From Chitinophagaceae bacterium (GTDB taxonomy: Bacteria; Bacteroidota; Bacteroidia; Chitinophagales; Chitinophagaceae): a DNA stretch of 64,000 nt. Under the pieces are notes generated by a model. The model was not told the origin of the DNA and ran no database searches. It worked only from the letters and a program-made list of their open reading frames with translations. This document shows, piece after piece, positions 33,137 to 41,432 of the stretch (position 1 is its first letter; every line of letters starts with the position of its first letter). The stretch covers positions 19,283 to 83,282 of the forward strand of contig SAIW01000021.1 in NCBI GenBank assembly GCA_004028795.1, given 5' to 3'. Made by a program: the position numbers and the translations under genes.

Positions 33137-34327
33137 ATGAAAAAAATAATCTCTATTTTATTTATTAGCATTCTTACTTCTTGTACTGTGACCCGAACAT
33201 TGAAAGAAGATAAATTGTATTCAAACAATGCTTCCATTCAATACACAATTCCTGATACATTAAAAGCATCTCAGTACTTTACTTCAATCATTACTCCTGC
33301 AATTACAAGTGATAATGTATATAAATTAGAAGTGTCAGCAGGTAGTGCAGCAGTTGGGTTTATTAATGGTAAAAAAGGCAGAATTATTCGTTTTTCTATT
33401 ACCCAGAATAATGCGGAAAATATTTCTTCAGTCTCACAAGGGCTTTATACTAATAAGAATAACAATAATATCTATTTAAAATATGAATGGTTAAATAATG
33501 AAACCTATAAAACGCTTATCACAGTTATTAAAGATTCATTAACGGCCACAACATTCTATACAGGTTATGTATTCTTGAATAAAGAGAATGCATGGAAATT
33601 GTTAGGAAGTTTTAAAGTTAAAAATGACATAAGTGTCAAGAGTGCTAATCAGGTTACTTTAGCAGCTAATTCAAAAAGTCAGTTTAAGGCATTATCCTCT
33701 GGAATTATTGAAAGTTGGGTGCAACGTGAAAACGGAAGTTGGAAAGAATTAACTGAAGCAACCTTTCACTCTAAGATAATAGCTGATATGCGTGTTGAGA
33801 AAGCAGGAGCACTGATTTTTGGAGGAAGTAATGGCAACACATTTACTCTAGATGGTTCTCCTTTTAACCGAACACCAACCAATCAACGCCCGAACATTGA
33901 TGTTACCAAACACGTTGATAGTGCTGAACAGTATTCAATTGATATGAAATTGATGGCTAAAGCAGTCGCAGATAAAAAGATAGATACAACAGCTTCTGTA
34001 AATGGTGTGTATTATAAAATATTAAAAGAAGGAACGGGAGCATTTGTAAACGTTAGTGATACAGTTACCTGTTATTACAAGGGTTCTTTGTTAAGCGATG
34101 GTTCTCAATTTGATGCAACCAAAGAAAATAAGCCTGCCACTTTTCCTTTAAAACGTTGAATTAAAGGTTGGCAAATCGGATTGCCTCTATGTAAAGTAGG
34201 TGGCACCATAAGATTGATTATTCCATCTGCATTGGCATATTCTATCCGAAGCAGAAGTAAAGCCATTCCGCCTAATAGTATTTTAGTTTTTGATATTGAA
34301 GTGCTGGGAGTGAAGCAGGAGAAATAG
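33137..34327 (+). pseudogene. Lipoprotein with C-terminal FKBP-type peptidyl-prolyl isomerase domain, interrupted by an in-frame TGA
   Basis: An exported lipoprotein (lipobox LTSC, Cys16). An N-terminal region of about 240 residues resembles DUF3472-type sequence (weak recognition), followed by an FKBP domain starting VNGVYYKILKEGTGAFVNVSD. Translation stops at a TGA (34157-34159) after FPLKR. The same frame continues without any shift into IKGWQIGLPLCKVGGTIRLI, IPSALAYSIR, IPPNSILVFDIEVLG and a TAG at 34325-34327, exactly the missing C-terminal half of FKBP. One base change would restore a 396-aa protein. Without it the isomerase domain is incomplete. It follows the GH1 gene by 14 bp. Options are a recent nonsense mutation, a sequencing error or readthrough. 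Confidence 0.85.
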
Positions 34328-34490
34328 AAAATGGAAAATAGGTAGTGGGAATTTGTAATTAGGAATTGGTTAGGTTATATAATACATCTTTGCGAAACTC
34401 TGCGTTCTCTGCGACTTTGCGGTGAAGTAAATTGTTGCTTATTGAACAGTATGCACAAGAGTGCGACGCAACAGGTGATGCTATGATAGT
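34325..34490 (+). repeat. Composite repeat (families F, C and A) after the FKBP stop
   Basis: Begins at the TAG stop: AAAATGGAAAATAGG, AATTTGTAATTAGGAATTGG, then a family C half (TTTGCGAAACTCTGCG, CTCTGCGACTTTGCGG; 34387-34428), then family A in reverse orientation (GCACAAGAGTGCGACGCAAC; 34441-34485). The same order, starting at a TAG stop, is found on the other strand at 38315-38163. The gap 34328-34674 (347 bp) holds this, a fragment TTCGACAAGCTCACTAC, and the queA promoter and leader. Confidence 0.75.
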
Positions 34491-34546
34491 TCGACAAGCT
34501 CACTACTAAAAGCTTGTAACATAATCAGCAACTTGTAACCCGTAAC

Positions 34547-34576
34547 TTGAAACTTTCTTACTTTCCCTTACATTTG
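34547..34576 (+). promoter_or_regulatory. queA promoter
   Basis: TTG (34547-34549), a 19-nt spacer and TACATTTG (34569-34576) match the Bacteroidota consensus. Transcription should begin near 34583, giving a leader of about 90 nt. Confidence 0.7.
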
Positions 34577-34582
34577 CACTCT

Positions 34583-34674
34583 TTCAAAATTTTTTCATGC
34601 CGTAACATGAAGCTTGCTGCCCTGTAAGGCGGCGGCAAACTAAATGTGGCGTTATATTAAAACAAATAAACCAC
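34583..34674 (+). promoter_or_regulatory. Structured 5' leader of queA
   Basis: The leader contains CATG-CCGTAA-CATG and a stronger GC-rich hairpin (TTGCTGCC, CTGTAA loop, GGCGGCGGCAA) followed by ACTAAATGTGG. GC content is much higher than the surroundings. It does not match the preQ1 riboswitch forms I know, so it is only a candidate element. Confidence 0.4.
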
Positions 34675-35724
34675 ATGAAACTTTCTCAATTTCGTTATGA
34701 TCTTCCGCTGAATTTAATCGCTCAGCACCCAACCAAAAACCGTGAAGATGCCCGTATGTTGGTGGTTAACCGCAAAACAGGCAACATGGAAAACAAACAT
34801 TTTAAAGATATTCTTGAGTATTTTAATGATAAGGATGTTTTTGTGGTGAATAATACCAAAGTGTTTCCTGCACGTATGTACGGGCGTAAAGAAAAAACAG
34901 GTGCTAAGATTGAAGTTTTTTTATTACGTGAATTAAACAAGCCTAACCGTTTATGGGATGTTATTGTTGATCCCGCAAGAAAAATTCGTGTTGGTAACAA
35001 ATTATATTTTGGCGATAATGAAGAATTGGTTGCAGAAGTAATTGATAATACAACAAGCCGTGGCCGTACGATTAAATTTTTATGGGATGATGATGATACC
35101 AGCTTTAAAGCTATGTTGGAACATTTAGGTGAAACACCGTTACCTAAATACATTAAGCGTAAACCGGATGAAGAAGATAAGAAGCGTTATCAAACCGTTT
35201 ATGCAAAATATGAAGGTGCTGTTGCTGCACCTACTGCTGGTTTACATTTTAGTCAGGAGTTAATTAAACGTTGTGAGATACATGGTATTCGTTTCGCTGA
35301 ATTGACTTTGCATACAGGTTTGGGAACTTTCAGGCCCATTGAAGTGGAAGATTTGAGTAAGCATAAAATGGATGCAGAATATTTCCGTATTCCTGAAGAA
35401 GCCTGTGCCACTGTAAACAAAGCAAAAGATGCAGGCAGAAGAATCTGCTCAATCGGTACAACAACCATGCGTGCAATGGAAAGCAGCTTTACTGCACAAA
35501 AATTATTAAAACCTGCAGAAGGTTGGACAAACCATTTTATTCATCCGCCTTATGATTTTAATGTGGCTGATAGTTTGGTTACCAATTTCCATTTACCTAA
35601 AACCGGTTTATTAATTATGACTTGTGCTTTTGCGGGTTATGATTTAACAATGGAAGCATATAAAAAAGCTATAAAAGATAAGTACCGTTTCTTTAGTTAT
35701 GGAGATGCGTTATTAATTATCTAA
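34675..35724 (+). CDS. queA: S-adenosylmethionine:tRNA ribosyltransferase-isomerase
   Basis: Adds the epoxycyclopentanediol precursor from SAM to 7-aminomethyl-7-deazaguanine in tRNA, the penultimate step of queuosine synthesis. The 349 aa start [19 protein letters not shown], and contain [68 protein letters not shown] and the C-terminal [26 protein letters not shown]. All are diagnostic and complete. It has its own promoter and terminator, and is convergent with the DUF4954-like gene. Confidence 0.97.
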   Translation: MKLSQFRYDLPLNLIAQHPTKNREDARMLVVNRKTGNMENKHFKDILEYFNDKDVFVVNNTKVFPARMYGRKEKTGAKIEVFLLRELNKPNRLWDVIVDPARKIRVGNKLYFGDNEELVAEVIDNTTSRGRTIKFLWDDDDTSFKAMLEHLGETPLPKYIKRKPDEEDKKRYQTVYAKYEGAVAAPTAGLHFSQELIKRCEIHGIRFAELTLHTGLGTFRPIEVEDLSKHKMDAEYFRIPEEACATVNKAKDAGRRICSIGTTTMRAMESSFTAQKLLKPAEGWTNHFIHPPYDFNVADSLVTNFHLPKTGLLIMTCAFAGYDLTMEAYKKAIKDKYRFFSYGDALLII

Positions 35725-35742
35725 AGAATGATTATAATTTAT

Positions 35743-35774
35743 AAGCCTCGCATTTTGCGGGGCTTTTGTTTTTA
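35743..35774 (+). terminator. Terminator of queA
   Basis: AAGCCTCGC (35743-35751), ATTTT loop and GCGGGGCTT (35757-35765), followed by TTGTTTTT, 19 nt past the stop. Confidence 0.85.
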
Positions 35775-35778
35775 ATTG

Positions 35779-35859
35779 ACCACAGAGGCACAGAGCACAC
35801 AAAGTTTCTGCAGTGATTTTCTTAGCGTAACGCTGCGTCTTTGCGACTTTGCAGTGAAA
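35779..35859. repeat. Family C repeat copy
   Basis: Starts ACCACAGAGGCACAGAGC and ends CGTCTTTGCGACTTTGCAGT. It lies between the queA terminator and a family A copy, again pairing families C and A. Confidence 0.75.
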
Positions 35860-35895
35860 TTTTTTGTTACCGGCCGTAAAACCTTGTGCAGCTTG

Positions 35896-35930
35896 GGTTG
35901 CGTCGCACACTTATACGCTTCGTTCTTTAT
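35896..35930 (+). repeat. Family A dispersed repeat copy
   Basis: GGGTTGCGTCGCACACTTAT followed by ACGCTTCGTTCTTTA, matching the family A core. It ends 5 bp before the stop of the DUF4954-like gene. Confidence 0.75.
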
Positions 35931-35934
35931 GCAG

Positions 35935-38142
35935 CTATTTTAGCTTCTTCTTCAATACGGCAATTTCTTTAGTAAAAGCTTTCAATTCTTCTTTCTGTTG
36001 ATTGATAAAACTATTGTCTGCTAAAGGGCCTACCACTTTATTCATTTCTTCATCAGAATTGTATAGCATTTTTCTGAATGGGTTGGTATAATCTTTCTCT
36101 CTTGAAGTAAAAATGTTTTCAGTAATCCATTGTTGCATTACCAATGCTTCGTCTAATAAACTGTTTAGTGTTGCTTTATCAATCTTCTTTATATTAACCT
36201 TACTTATTTCTATAAAACTTGCTAAAGCATGTTTTAGTTTTTGTTCAGCATAATTGTTGCCTTCAATAGTATAATAATCATGTACTGCATCCCATGAAGA
36301 AAGCTTACCTGTTTTAATTAGTTGCTTTAATTTATTTACTGAACTAACAGGTAATAACTGCCCGCCCACATTCAACCACTCTTCTCTTGAAACCCTTGCA
36401 GGTAAAGCGTTTTGCAAAGTATCAATAGAACTGATGTTCTTTGTTTTAATCAATTCAATTAATTGCTGAATGCCATACAATCTTATCATTTTTACAAACA
36501 AATTATAAGCTTGTCTAGCTTTTAATAACTGAACTTTTCTTTTACTATTTTCTATTCCTTCAATAAAAACGTCAACAGTATCAATAGCCCTATCATTTGT
36601 TTGCAATAAAACTTTTCCTTTCTTTATTGCCAGTTCTTTACTAATAACTGTTTCGTTTTGTAATTGTAAAAATGCTTTCCCTACTGCTTCCTCTATTAAT
36701 GGCAATGAAGCAAACATTTCATTAATGGTATCTGGAGCTAAATAATTGTATTCAATTAACTGGGCTTTATTGGTTCTTTTATCTCTGTCAATATATTTCC
36801 AGCTGTTTCTTGCTAATGCATACATATTGTACATAAACCAATAGGCAGGCATAATATTTAATGCATTATCTTTTTCATTAATGCTTACTAACGAAAAAGG
36901 AATAGGTATCTTCAACTCAGCAGGGTAATCTCCTTTAGCTAAAATGGTAAAGCTTGCAAACTTGGAATTATGTTTAATACTAACACATAAGCCGGGCCAA
37001 AAGCCACGCCCCATAACAGCTTCACCGTCTGCACCTCTTGAATTATGGTTAGAACCTAATGTAGCTCCGGCTGCAATATTGCTTTGTCCCATTAACAACG
37101 CAGCACATAAAAAGGAGTTGTTATGATGTTGCTCGTGTGCCGGAAATATTAATGAATTCAACACTTCGCAACAGGAAATAGTTGCGTTATTGCCCAGATA
37201 AGAGTTAATTAATCTTGCACCATATTTTAATTGTGAGTGAGAAGCCATAATAAAACGAACAGCTTTCACCCCATAAAAAATCTTACAGCCAAAATCTATA
37301 ATACCGTTCACTAATTCGCAGCCTTCACCAATTTGTGTTTTGCCTTCTTCGCCTGAATTGATGGTAAGATTTTTCATCTTACTTGCACCTTTTATATAAG
37401 CATCTTTTCCAATCCAAACATCTTTTATAATAGAGCAATTTTTTATAACCGTTCTGTCGCCAATCTTTCCGTAATAACCACGTTTATGATTAAATTTCTT
37501 TTCAGTTAATTGTTTAAACTTCTCTAACAAGGTATCATCATCTCTGAACTTGCTCCATAAATAAGCATCGCCCGGCAACATGCCATTAAAGGGAATTACT
37601 TTTCTGCCTGCGTTTTCATTGCATAACTCTAACCAAATTCTTACTTCTTCCTTTTCACCTTCTTTCACAATACCATTACCAAACTTTGCATGGTTGGTAG
37701 TAACCAATTCATTCACATTGGTTATAATAACTTCATTCCCTACAATATAATGGCTCATGTAGTTTACATTATCAATCACTACATTATCACCAAAATCACA
37801 ACTGATAATGGTTGAGTTGTATAAACCAACAGGCACTTTTAAATCACTGAATGTTAAACAATACGGTTCTAATTTCCCGATGCGTACCAAGCCATAAAAC
37901 TTACAGTTCTTAACTAATTCAGGGTTGAAAGCATCTGATACCAAAATCATGTTCCAATCATCACTCGTGTTTCTGTTTCTAACCAATGCTTCAATTTCAT
38001 AAGCCGTAAGCTTACGGTAGTCAATCCCGCTTCTGTCCTGCATTTCCCGCAAATAATATTCATCTTCACCTTTCGGTAAATAATCGCCGCTTATAAAATC
38101 GTAACCCAAATTGGCAATGGAACTTTTTTTAATATTATTCAT
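35935..38142 (-). CDS. DUF4954-like protein with left-handed beta-helix
   Basis: A 735-aa cytoplasmic protein. Residues about 75-420 are hexapeptide-like repeats ([LIV]GxxxxI patterns: GDNVVIDNVNYMSHYIVGNEVIITN, IGDRTVIKNCSIIKDVWIGKDAYIKG, KYGARLINSYLGNNATISCCEV, AAGATLGSNHNSRG), the left-handed beta-helix of acyl and nucleotidyl transferases such as GlmU and LpxA. The C-terminal ~300 residues are helical. The family is typical of Bacteroidota and uncharacterised. The position between queA and glmS, 170 bp from the glmS stop on the same strand, hints at amino-sugar metabolism but this is inference. It starts with ATG. Confidence 0.82.
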   Translation of the reverse strand: MNNIKKSSIANLGYDFISGDYLPKGEDEYYLREMQDRSGIDYRKLTAYEIEALVRNRNTSDDWNMILVSDAFNPELVKNCKFYGLVRIGKLEPYCLTFSDLKVPVGLYNSTIISCDFGDNVVIDNVNYMSHYIVGNEVIITNVNELVTTNHAKFGNGIVKEGEKEEVRIWLELCNENAGRKVIPFNGMLPGDAYLWSKFRDDDTLLEKFKQLTEKKFNHKRGYYGKIGDRTVIKNCSIIKDVWIGKDAYIKGASKMKNLTINSGEEGKTQIGEGCELVNGIIDFGCKIFYGVKAVRFIMASHSQLKYGARLINSYLGNNATISCCEVLNSLIFPAHEQHHNNSFLCAALLMGQSNIAAGATLGSNHNSRGADGEAVMGRGFWPGLCVSIKHNSKFASFTILAKGDYPAELKIPIPFSLVSINEKDNALNIMPAYWFMYNMYALARNSWKYIDRDKRTNKAQLIEYNYLAPDTINEMFASLPLIEEAVGKAFLQLQNETVISKELAIKKGKVLLQTNDRAIDTVDVFIEGIENSKRKVQLLKARQAYNLFVKMIRLYGIQQLIELIKTKNISSIDTLQNALPARVSREEWLNVGGQLLPVSSVNKLKQLIKTGKLSSWDAVHDYYTIEGNNYAEQKLKHALASFIEISKVNIKKIDKATLNSLLDEALVMQQWITENIFTSREKDYTNPFRKMLYNSDEEMNKVVGPLADNSFINQQKEELKAFTKEIAVLKKKLK

Positions 38143-38162
38143 TTGGTAACAAGCTTTTGTAT

Positions 38163-38315
38163 TTCATAGCATCACCTTTTGTGTCACTCACTTGTACGTT
38201 CTGTTCTTTGAGCAACACATTTCATTAATCGCAAAGCCACAGAAGACGCAAAGTTTCGCTAAGATTTATTATAAACACCAATTCCTAATTACAAATTCCT
38301 ATTTTCCATTTCCTA
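38163..38315 (-). repeat. Composite repeat (families F, C and A) after the glmS stop
   Basis: Read on the minus strand from the glmS TAG: GAAATGGAAAATAGG, AATTTGTAATTAGGAATTGG, then a family C half (CGAAACTTTGCGTCTTCTGT; 38268-38229) and family A (ACGTACAAGTGAGTGACAC, GGTGATGCTATG; 38205-38164). The order matches the composite at 34325-34490, also starting at a TAG stop. Confidence 0.75.
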
Positions 38316-40151
38316 CTCCACCGTTACACTCTTAGCTAAGTTTCTCGGTTTATCTACATTGTATCCTTTGGCAACACCTACATAATAACTTAACAATTGT
38401 AAAGGAATAACACTTAATAATGGAGCAATTAATTCATCTGCATCTGGTACAAACATGGTATCGTCAGCCATATCAGGAATAACAGCATCACTTTCTGTTG
38501 CTACTGCAATTACTTTACCCTTTCTTGCTTTAATTTCCTGTACATTGCTTACAATTTTTTCGTAATACGAGTCTTTGGTGGCAACAAATAATACAGGCAA
38601 TTTTTCTTCTACTAAAGCAATAGGACCATGTTTCATTTCTGCGGCAGGGTAGCCTTCTGCATGTATGTAAGAAATTTCTTTCAACTTTAGTGCACCTTCT
38701 AATGCAATAGGAAAATTATAACCTCTTCCTAAGAAAAGAAAATCACTTGCGTCTTTATGTTTTTCTGCTATACGTTGAATGTTGGTAGTATCAGCTAAAA
38801 TGGTTTTTACTTTTTCCGGAACAGCTTCAAGGTCCTTCATTAATTGCAAATAGCGTTCATGAGTAATAGTTCCTTTGGCATAACCAATCTTTAGTGCCAT
38901 CATCATTAATACAGCTAATTGTCCGGTAAATGCTTTGGTACTTGCTACGCCAATCTCCGGACCGGCATGCGTATACGCACCTGCGTGACTTAAACGTGCA
39001 ATGCTGCTGCCTACTGCATTTACCACACCAAAAATAAAAGCACCTTTTTCTTTGGCACTTTCTAAAGCCACTAAAGTATCTGCTGTTTCACCGCTTTGAG
39101 AAATGGCAATAATTACATCTCCTTTATGTATTACAGGATTTCTATATCTGAACTCGCTTGCGTATTCTACTTCAACGGGTATTCTACACAATTCTTCAAA
39201 AACATATTCTGCCACCAAACCCGCGTGCCAGCTTGTTCCGCAGGCAACAATAATTATACGCGGAGCATTTTTTAAAGCCTCAATATGCTGTTCAATGCCA
39301 CCCATAACAATTTTACCTTCATGAGATAGTAGTCTTCCTCTTAAGCAATCATGAATACTTTCAGGCTGCTCATGAATTTCTTTCAGCATAAAATGCTCAT
39401 AACCTCCTTTTTCAATTTCAGCCAAATCCATATCTAATTTGGTGATGTAAGGCGTTTGCTTTTCATTGCCTAAATTTTTTAAGATTAATTCATCGTTTCT
39501 TACAATCGCAATTTCATAATCATTTATATACACTACTTCTTTAGTGTATTCAATAATAGGGCTTGCATCGCTTGCTAAAAAATGTTCGTCTTTACCAATA
39601 CCGATTACTAAAGGACTTCCTTTTCGGGCAGCAATAATGGTAGTAGGGGCATTAACATCAATCAATAAAATACAATAAGCACCAACAATACGTTTTAATG
39701 CAACTCGTAAAGCTTCTTCTAAAGTGCAATTGTTATTTTTCTTAATGTCTTCAATAAAATTCAGCAACACTTCAGAATCTGTATCACTTTTAAAAGTGTA
39801 ACCCTTTTTTAAAAGCTCCTGTTTAATTAAAACATAATTTTCAATAATACCGTTATGTATTAAAGCTAATTCACCACTGTTTGAAACATGGGGGTGAGCG
39901 TTTCTGTCACTCGGTTCACCATGTGTTGCCCAACGGGTGTGGCCAATACCGATATTGGCATGAGCATCTTTGCCAACTACTTCATCTTCCAGTTCACTAA
40001 CCATTCCCTTTTTCTTATACACTTTAAGTGTTTCATTACCAATTAAGGCTACGCCGGCACTATCGTAGCCACGATATTCCAAACGTTTCAATCCTTTTAA
40101 AATAACGGGGTAAGCTTCTCTGTGTCCAATATATCCAACAATACCACACAT
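38313..40151 (-). CDS. glmS: Glutamine-fructose-6-phosphate aminotransferase (isomerizing)
   Basis: Makes glucosamine-6-phosphate from fructose-6-phosphate and glutamine, the first step to UDP-GlcNAc. The 612 aa begin MCGIVGYIGHREAYPVILKGLKRLEYRGYDSAG, with Cys2 as the N-terminal nucleophile after Met removal. The glutaminase domain spans about 1-240 and two SIS domains follow (IIIVACGTSWHAGLVAEYVFEE, ISQSGETADTLVALESAKEKG, SDFLFLGRGYNFPIALEGALKLKE), ending in the conserved NLAKSVTVE. Length is standard. There is no glmS ribozyme-like leader that I can see. A family F repeat begins directly at its stop. Confidence 0.97.
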   Translation of the reverse strand: MCGIVGYIGHREAYPVILKGLKRLEYRGYDSAGVALIGNETLKVYKKKGMVSELEDEVVGKDAHANIGIGHTRWATHGEPSDRNAHPHVSNSGELALIHNGIIENYVLIKQELLKKGYTFKSDTDSEVLLNFIEDIKKNNNCTLEEALRVALKRIVGAYCILLIDVNAPTTIIAARKGSPLVIGIGKDEHFLASDASPIIEYTKEVVYINDYEIAIVRNDELILKNLGNEKQTPYITKLDMDLAEIEKGGYEHFMLKEIHEQPESIHDCLRGRLLSHEGKIVMGGIEQHIEALKNAPRIIIVACGTSWHAGLVAEYVFEELCRIPVEVEYASEFRYRNPVIHKGDVIIAISQSGETADTLVALESAKEKGAFIFGVVNAVGSSIARLSHAGAYTHAGPEIGVASTKAFTGQLAVLMMMALKIGYAKGTITHERYLQLMKDLEAVPEKVKTILADTTNIQRIAEKHKDASDFLFLGRGYNFPIALEGALKLKEISYIHAEGYPAAEMKHGPIALVEEKLPVLFVATKDSYYEKIVSNVQEIKARKGKVIAVATESDAVIPDMADDTMFVPDADELIAPLLSVIPLQLLSYYVGVAKGYNVDKPRNLAKSVTVE

Positions 40152-40222
40152 ATAATTTCTGTTTTAATTCAAATGCAATATCAATTTTTTTAATCAATTT
40201 ACACAGCTAATAAACTTGATTT

Positions 40223-40828
40223 ATGAGTGATATGCTGTTTGATTTTGAAAAAGACTATCTATTGGAAGATGATTGCGTATTGTTGCGACCTTTAACCATT
40301 GATGATTGCGATAATTTGCTTGAATATAGTTTGAATGAGTCTGATACCTGGCAATATGGTTTAGTAACTGCTGCTGGAAAAGAAAACCTTGTTAAATATA
40401 TTCAGCAGGCTATTGATGGAAGAAAGCAAGGAAAAATGTATCCCTTCATTGTATTTGATAAGAGAACCAATGAATACGCAGGCAGTACGAGATTTTATGA
40501 TATCAACCTTTCTTTTCAAACATTACAACTGGGTTATACCTGGTATGGTAAAAGATTCAGAGGAACTGGCTTAAATGCCCATTGCAAATATTTATTACTG
40601 CAATTTGCTTTTGAAGAAATGAATATGTTGCGTGTAGAGTTCAGGGCTGATAATATGAATGAAAGAAGTATTGCTGCCATGAAGAAAATAGGCTGTACGG
40701 TTGAAGGAACACTTAGAGAAGATGTGCCGAAAGTAAGCGGTGGAAGAAGAAACAGTGTTATTCTAAGCATTTTAAAAAGTGAATGGGAGAGTGGTGTGAA
40801 AAAAGATTTAAAACATCAACTTAAATAA
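40223..40828 (+). CDS. GNAT acetyltransferase, RimJ/RimL type
   Basis: A 201-aa acetyltransferase of the RimJ/RimL group (PF13302-like). Motifs: LEDDCVLLRPLTIDDCDNLLEYSL near the N-terminus, the acetyl-CoA region TLQLGYTWYGKRFRGTGLNAHCKYLLLQFAFEEM, and FRADNMNERSIAAMKKIGCTVEGTLREDV near the C-terminus. Such enzymes acetylate ribosomal proteins, amino acids or drugs; the target is unknown. It is divergent from glmS (71 bp apart) and convergent with the DUF4337-like gene. Confidence 0.88.
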   Translation: MSDMLFDFEKDYLLEDDCVLLRPLTIDDCDNLLEYSLNESDTWQYGLVTAAGKENLVKYIQQAIDGRKQGKMYPFIVFDKRTNEYAGSTRFYDINLSFQTLQLGYTWYGKRFRGTGLNAHCKYLLLQFAFEEMNMLRVEFRADNMNERSIAAMKKIGCTVEGTLREDVPKVSGGRRNSVILSILKSEWESGVKKDLKHQLK

Positions 40829-40850
40829 TGGTATTGTGAGATTTGGTTGA

Positions 40851-41354
40851 CTATAGCATGCCTAATATAAAAAACAGTAAGCCAATTATTGAATTTAATA
40901 TACTTACATACCAAAGAACTTTTTTTCTTGTTAATACTGCTATCGCAGCAATAGCAATAGCAATTTGAAAGAGTGTTACAGATTTAGCAATGGTCTGGTG
41001 CTTTACCAAATGGCTTTTAGATGCTTCTTCTGCTTCTTTAGCCTCTTTTTTAATTGCTTCCTGTTCCTTCTTATATGTTTCAACAGTTGAAGTTGCATTT
41101 TCATTTTTCAGAGCTGCTATTTCGGCTTTAATGCCTTTTGCCTGGTAGTAAGCCCATTGGTCAGAAGCATGTATTTGCTCAATTAAAGCCTCATTAGAAT
41201 GATGACCTGCAAATAAGCTTCCCAATGCAGCAAAAACAGCCATTAATGCTGTAGAAATAGCAACACCCATTAACCAGTTGCCTTCGCCCAAAGCTTCGGC
41301 TTTTTCTTTAATAGTTTCATGTAAATGTTCTGTTGGAACTTCAATTTCTTCCAT
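40851..41354 (-). CDS. DUF4337-like membrane protein
   Basis: A 167-aa integral membrane protein. It begins MEEIEVPTEHLHETIKEKAE, has a first membrane segment near 28-46 (WLMGVAISTALMAVFAALGSLFAG), a central helical, charged region (about 60-115, coiled coil with many Lys/Glu), and two further hydrophobic segments near the C-terminus (FQIAIAIAAIAVLT and VSILNSIIGLLFFILGML). This pattern matches the DUF4337 family of proteobacteria and Bacteroidota, of unknown function. It starts with ATG and is followed by the sterol-desaturase gene upstream on the same strand. Confidence 0.72.
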   Translation of the reverse strand: MEEIEVPTEHLHETIKEKAEALGEGNWLMGVAISTALMAVFAALGSLFAGHHSNEALIEQIHASDQWAYYQAKGIKAEIAALKNENATSTVETYKKEQEAIKKEAKEAEEASKSHLVKHQTIAKSVTLFQIAIAIAAIAVLTRKKVLWYVSILNSIIGLLFFILGML

Positions 41355-41432
41355 AATTTTTTTTAATAAATTATTGTATACTTTAATTGCAAAGAATATA
41401 GTTACATTACCTTGTTAATGCTGTACATGATT

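Noticed and set aside
34157..34159. TGA as selenocysteine codon in the FKBP gene
   Set aside because: FKBP has no Sec position there, no SECIS-like hairpin is evident just downstream, and the residue expected is hydrophobic (Leu/Val).
34583..34674. preQ1 riboswitch before queA
   Set aside because: The tail ACTAA after a hairpin is suggestive, but the loop and tail do not match preQ1-I, II or III patterns that I know, so it is listed only as a structured leader.
40152..40222. glmS ribozyme upstream of glmS
   Set aside because: The 71-bp intergenic gap is AT-rich without the ribozyme pseudoknot sequence.
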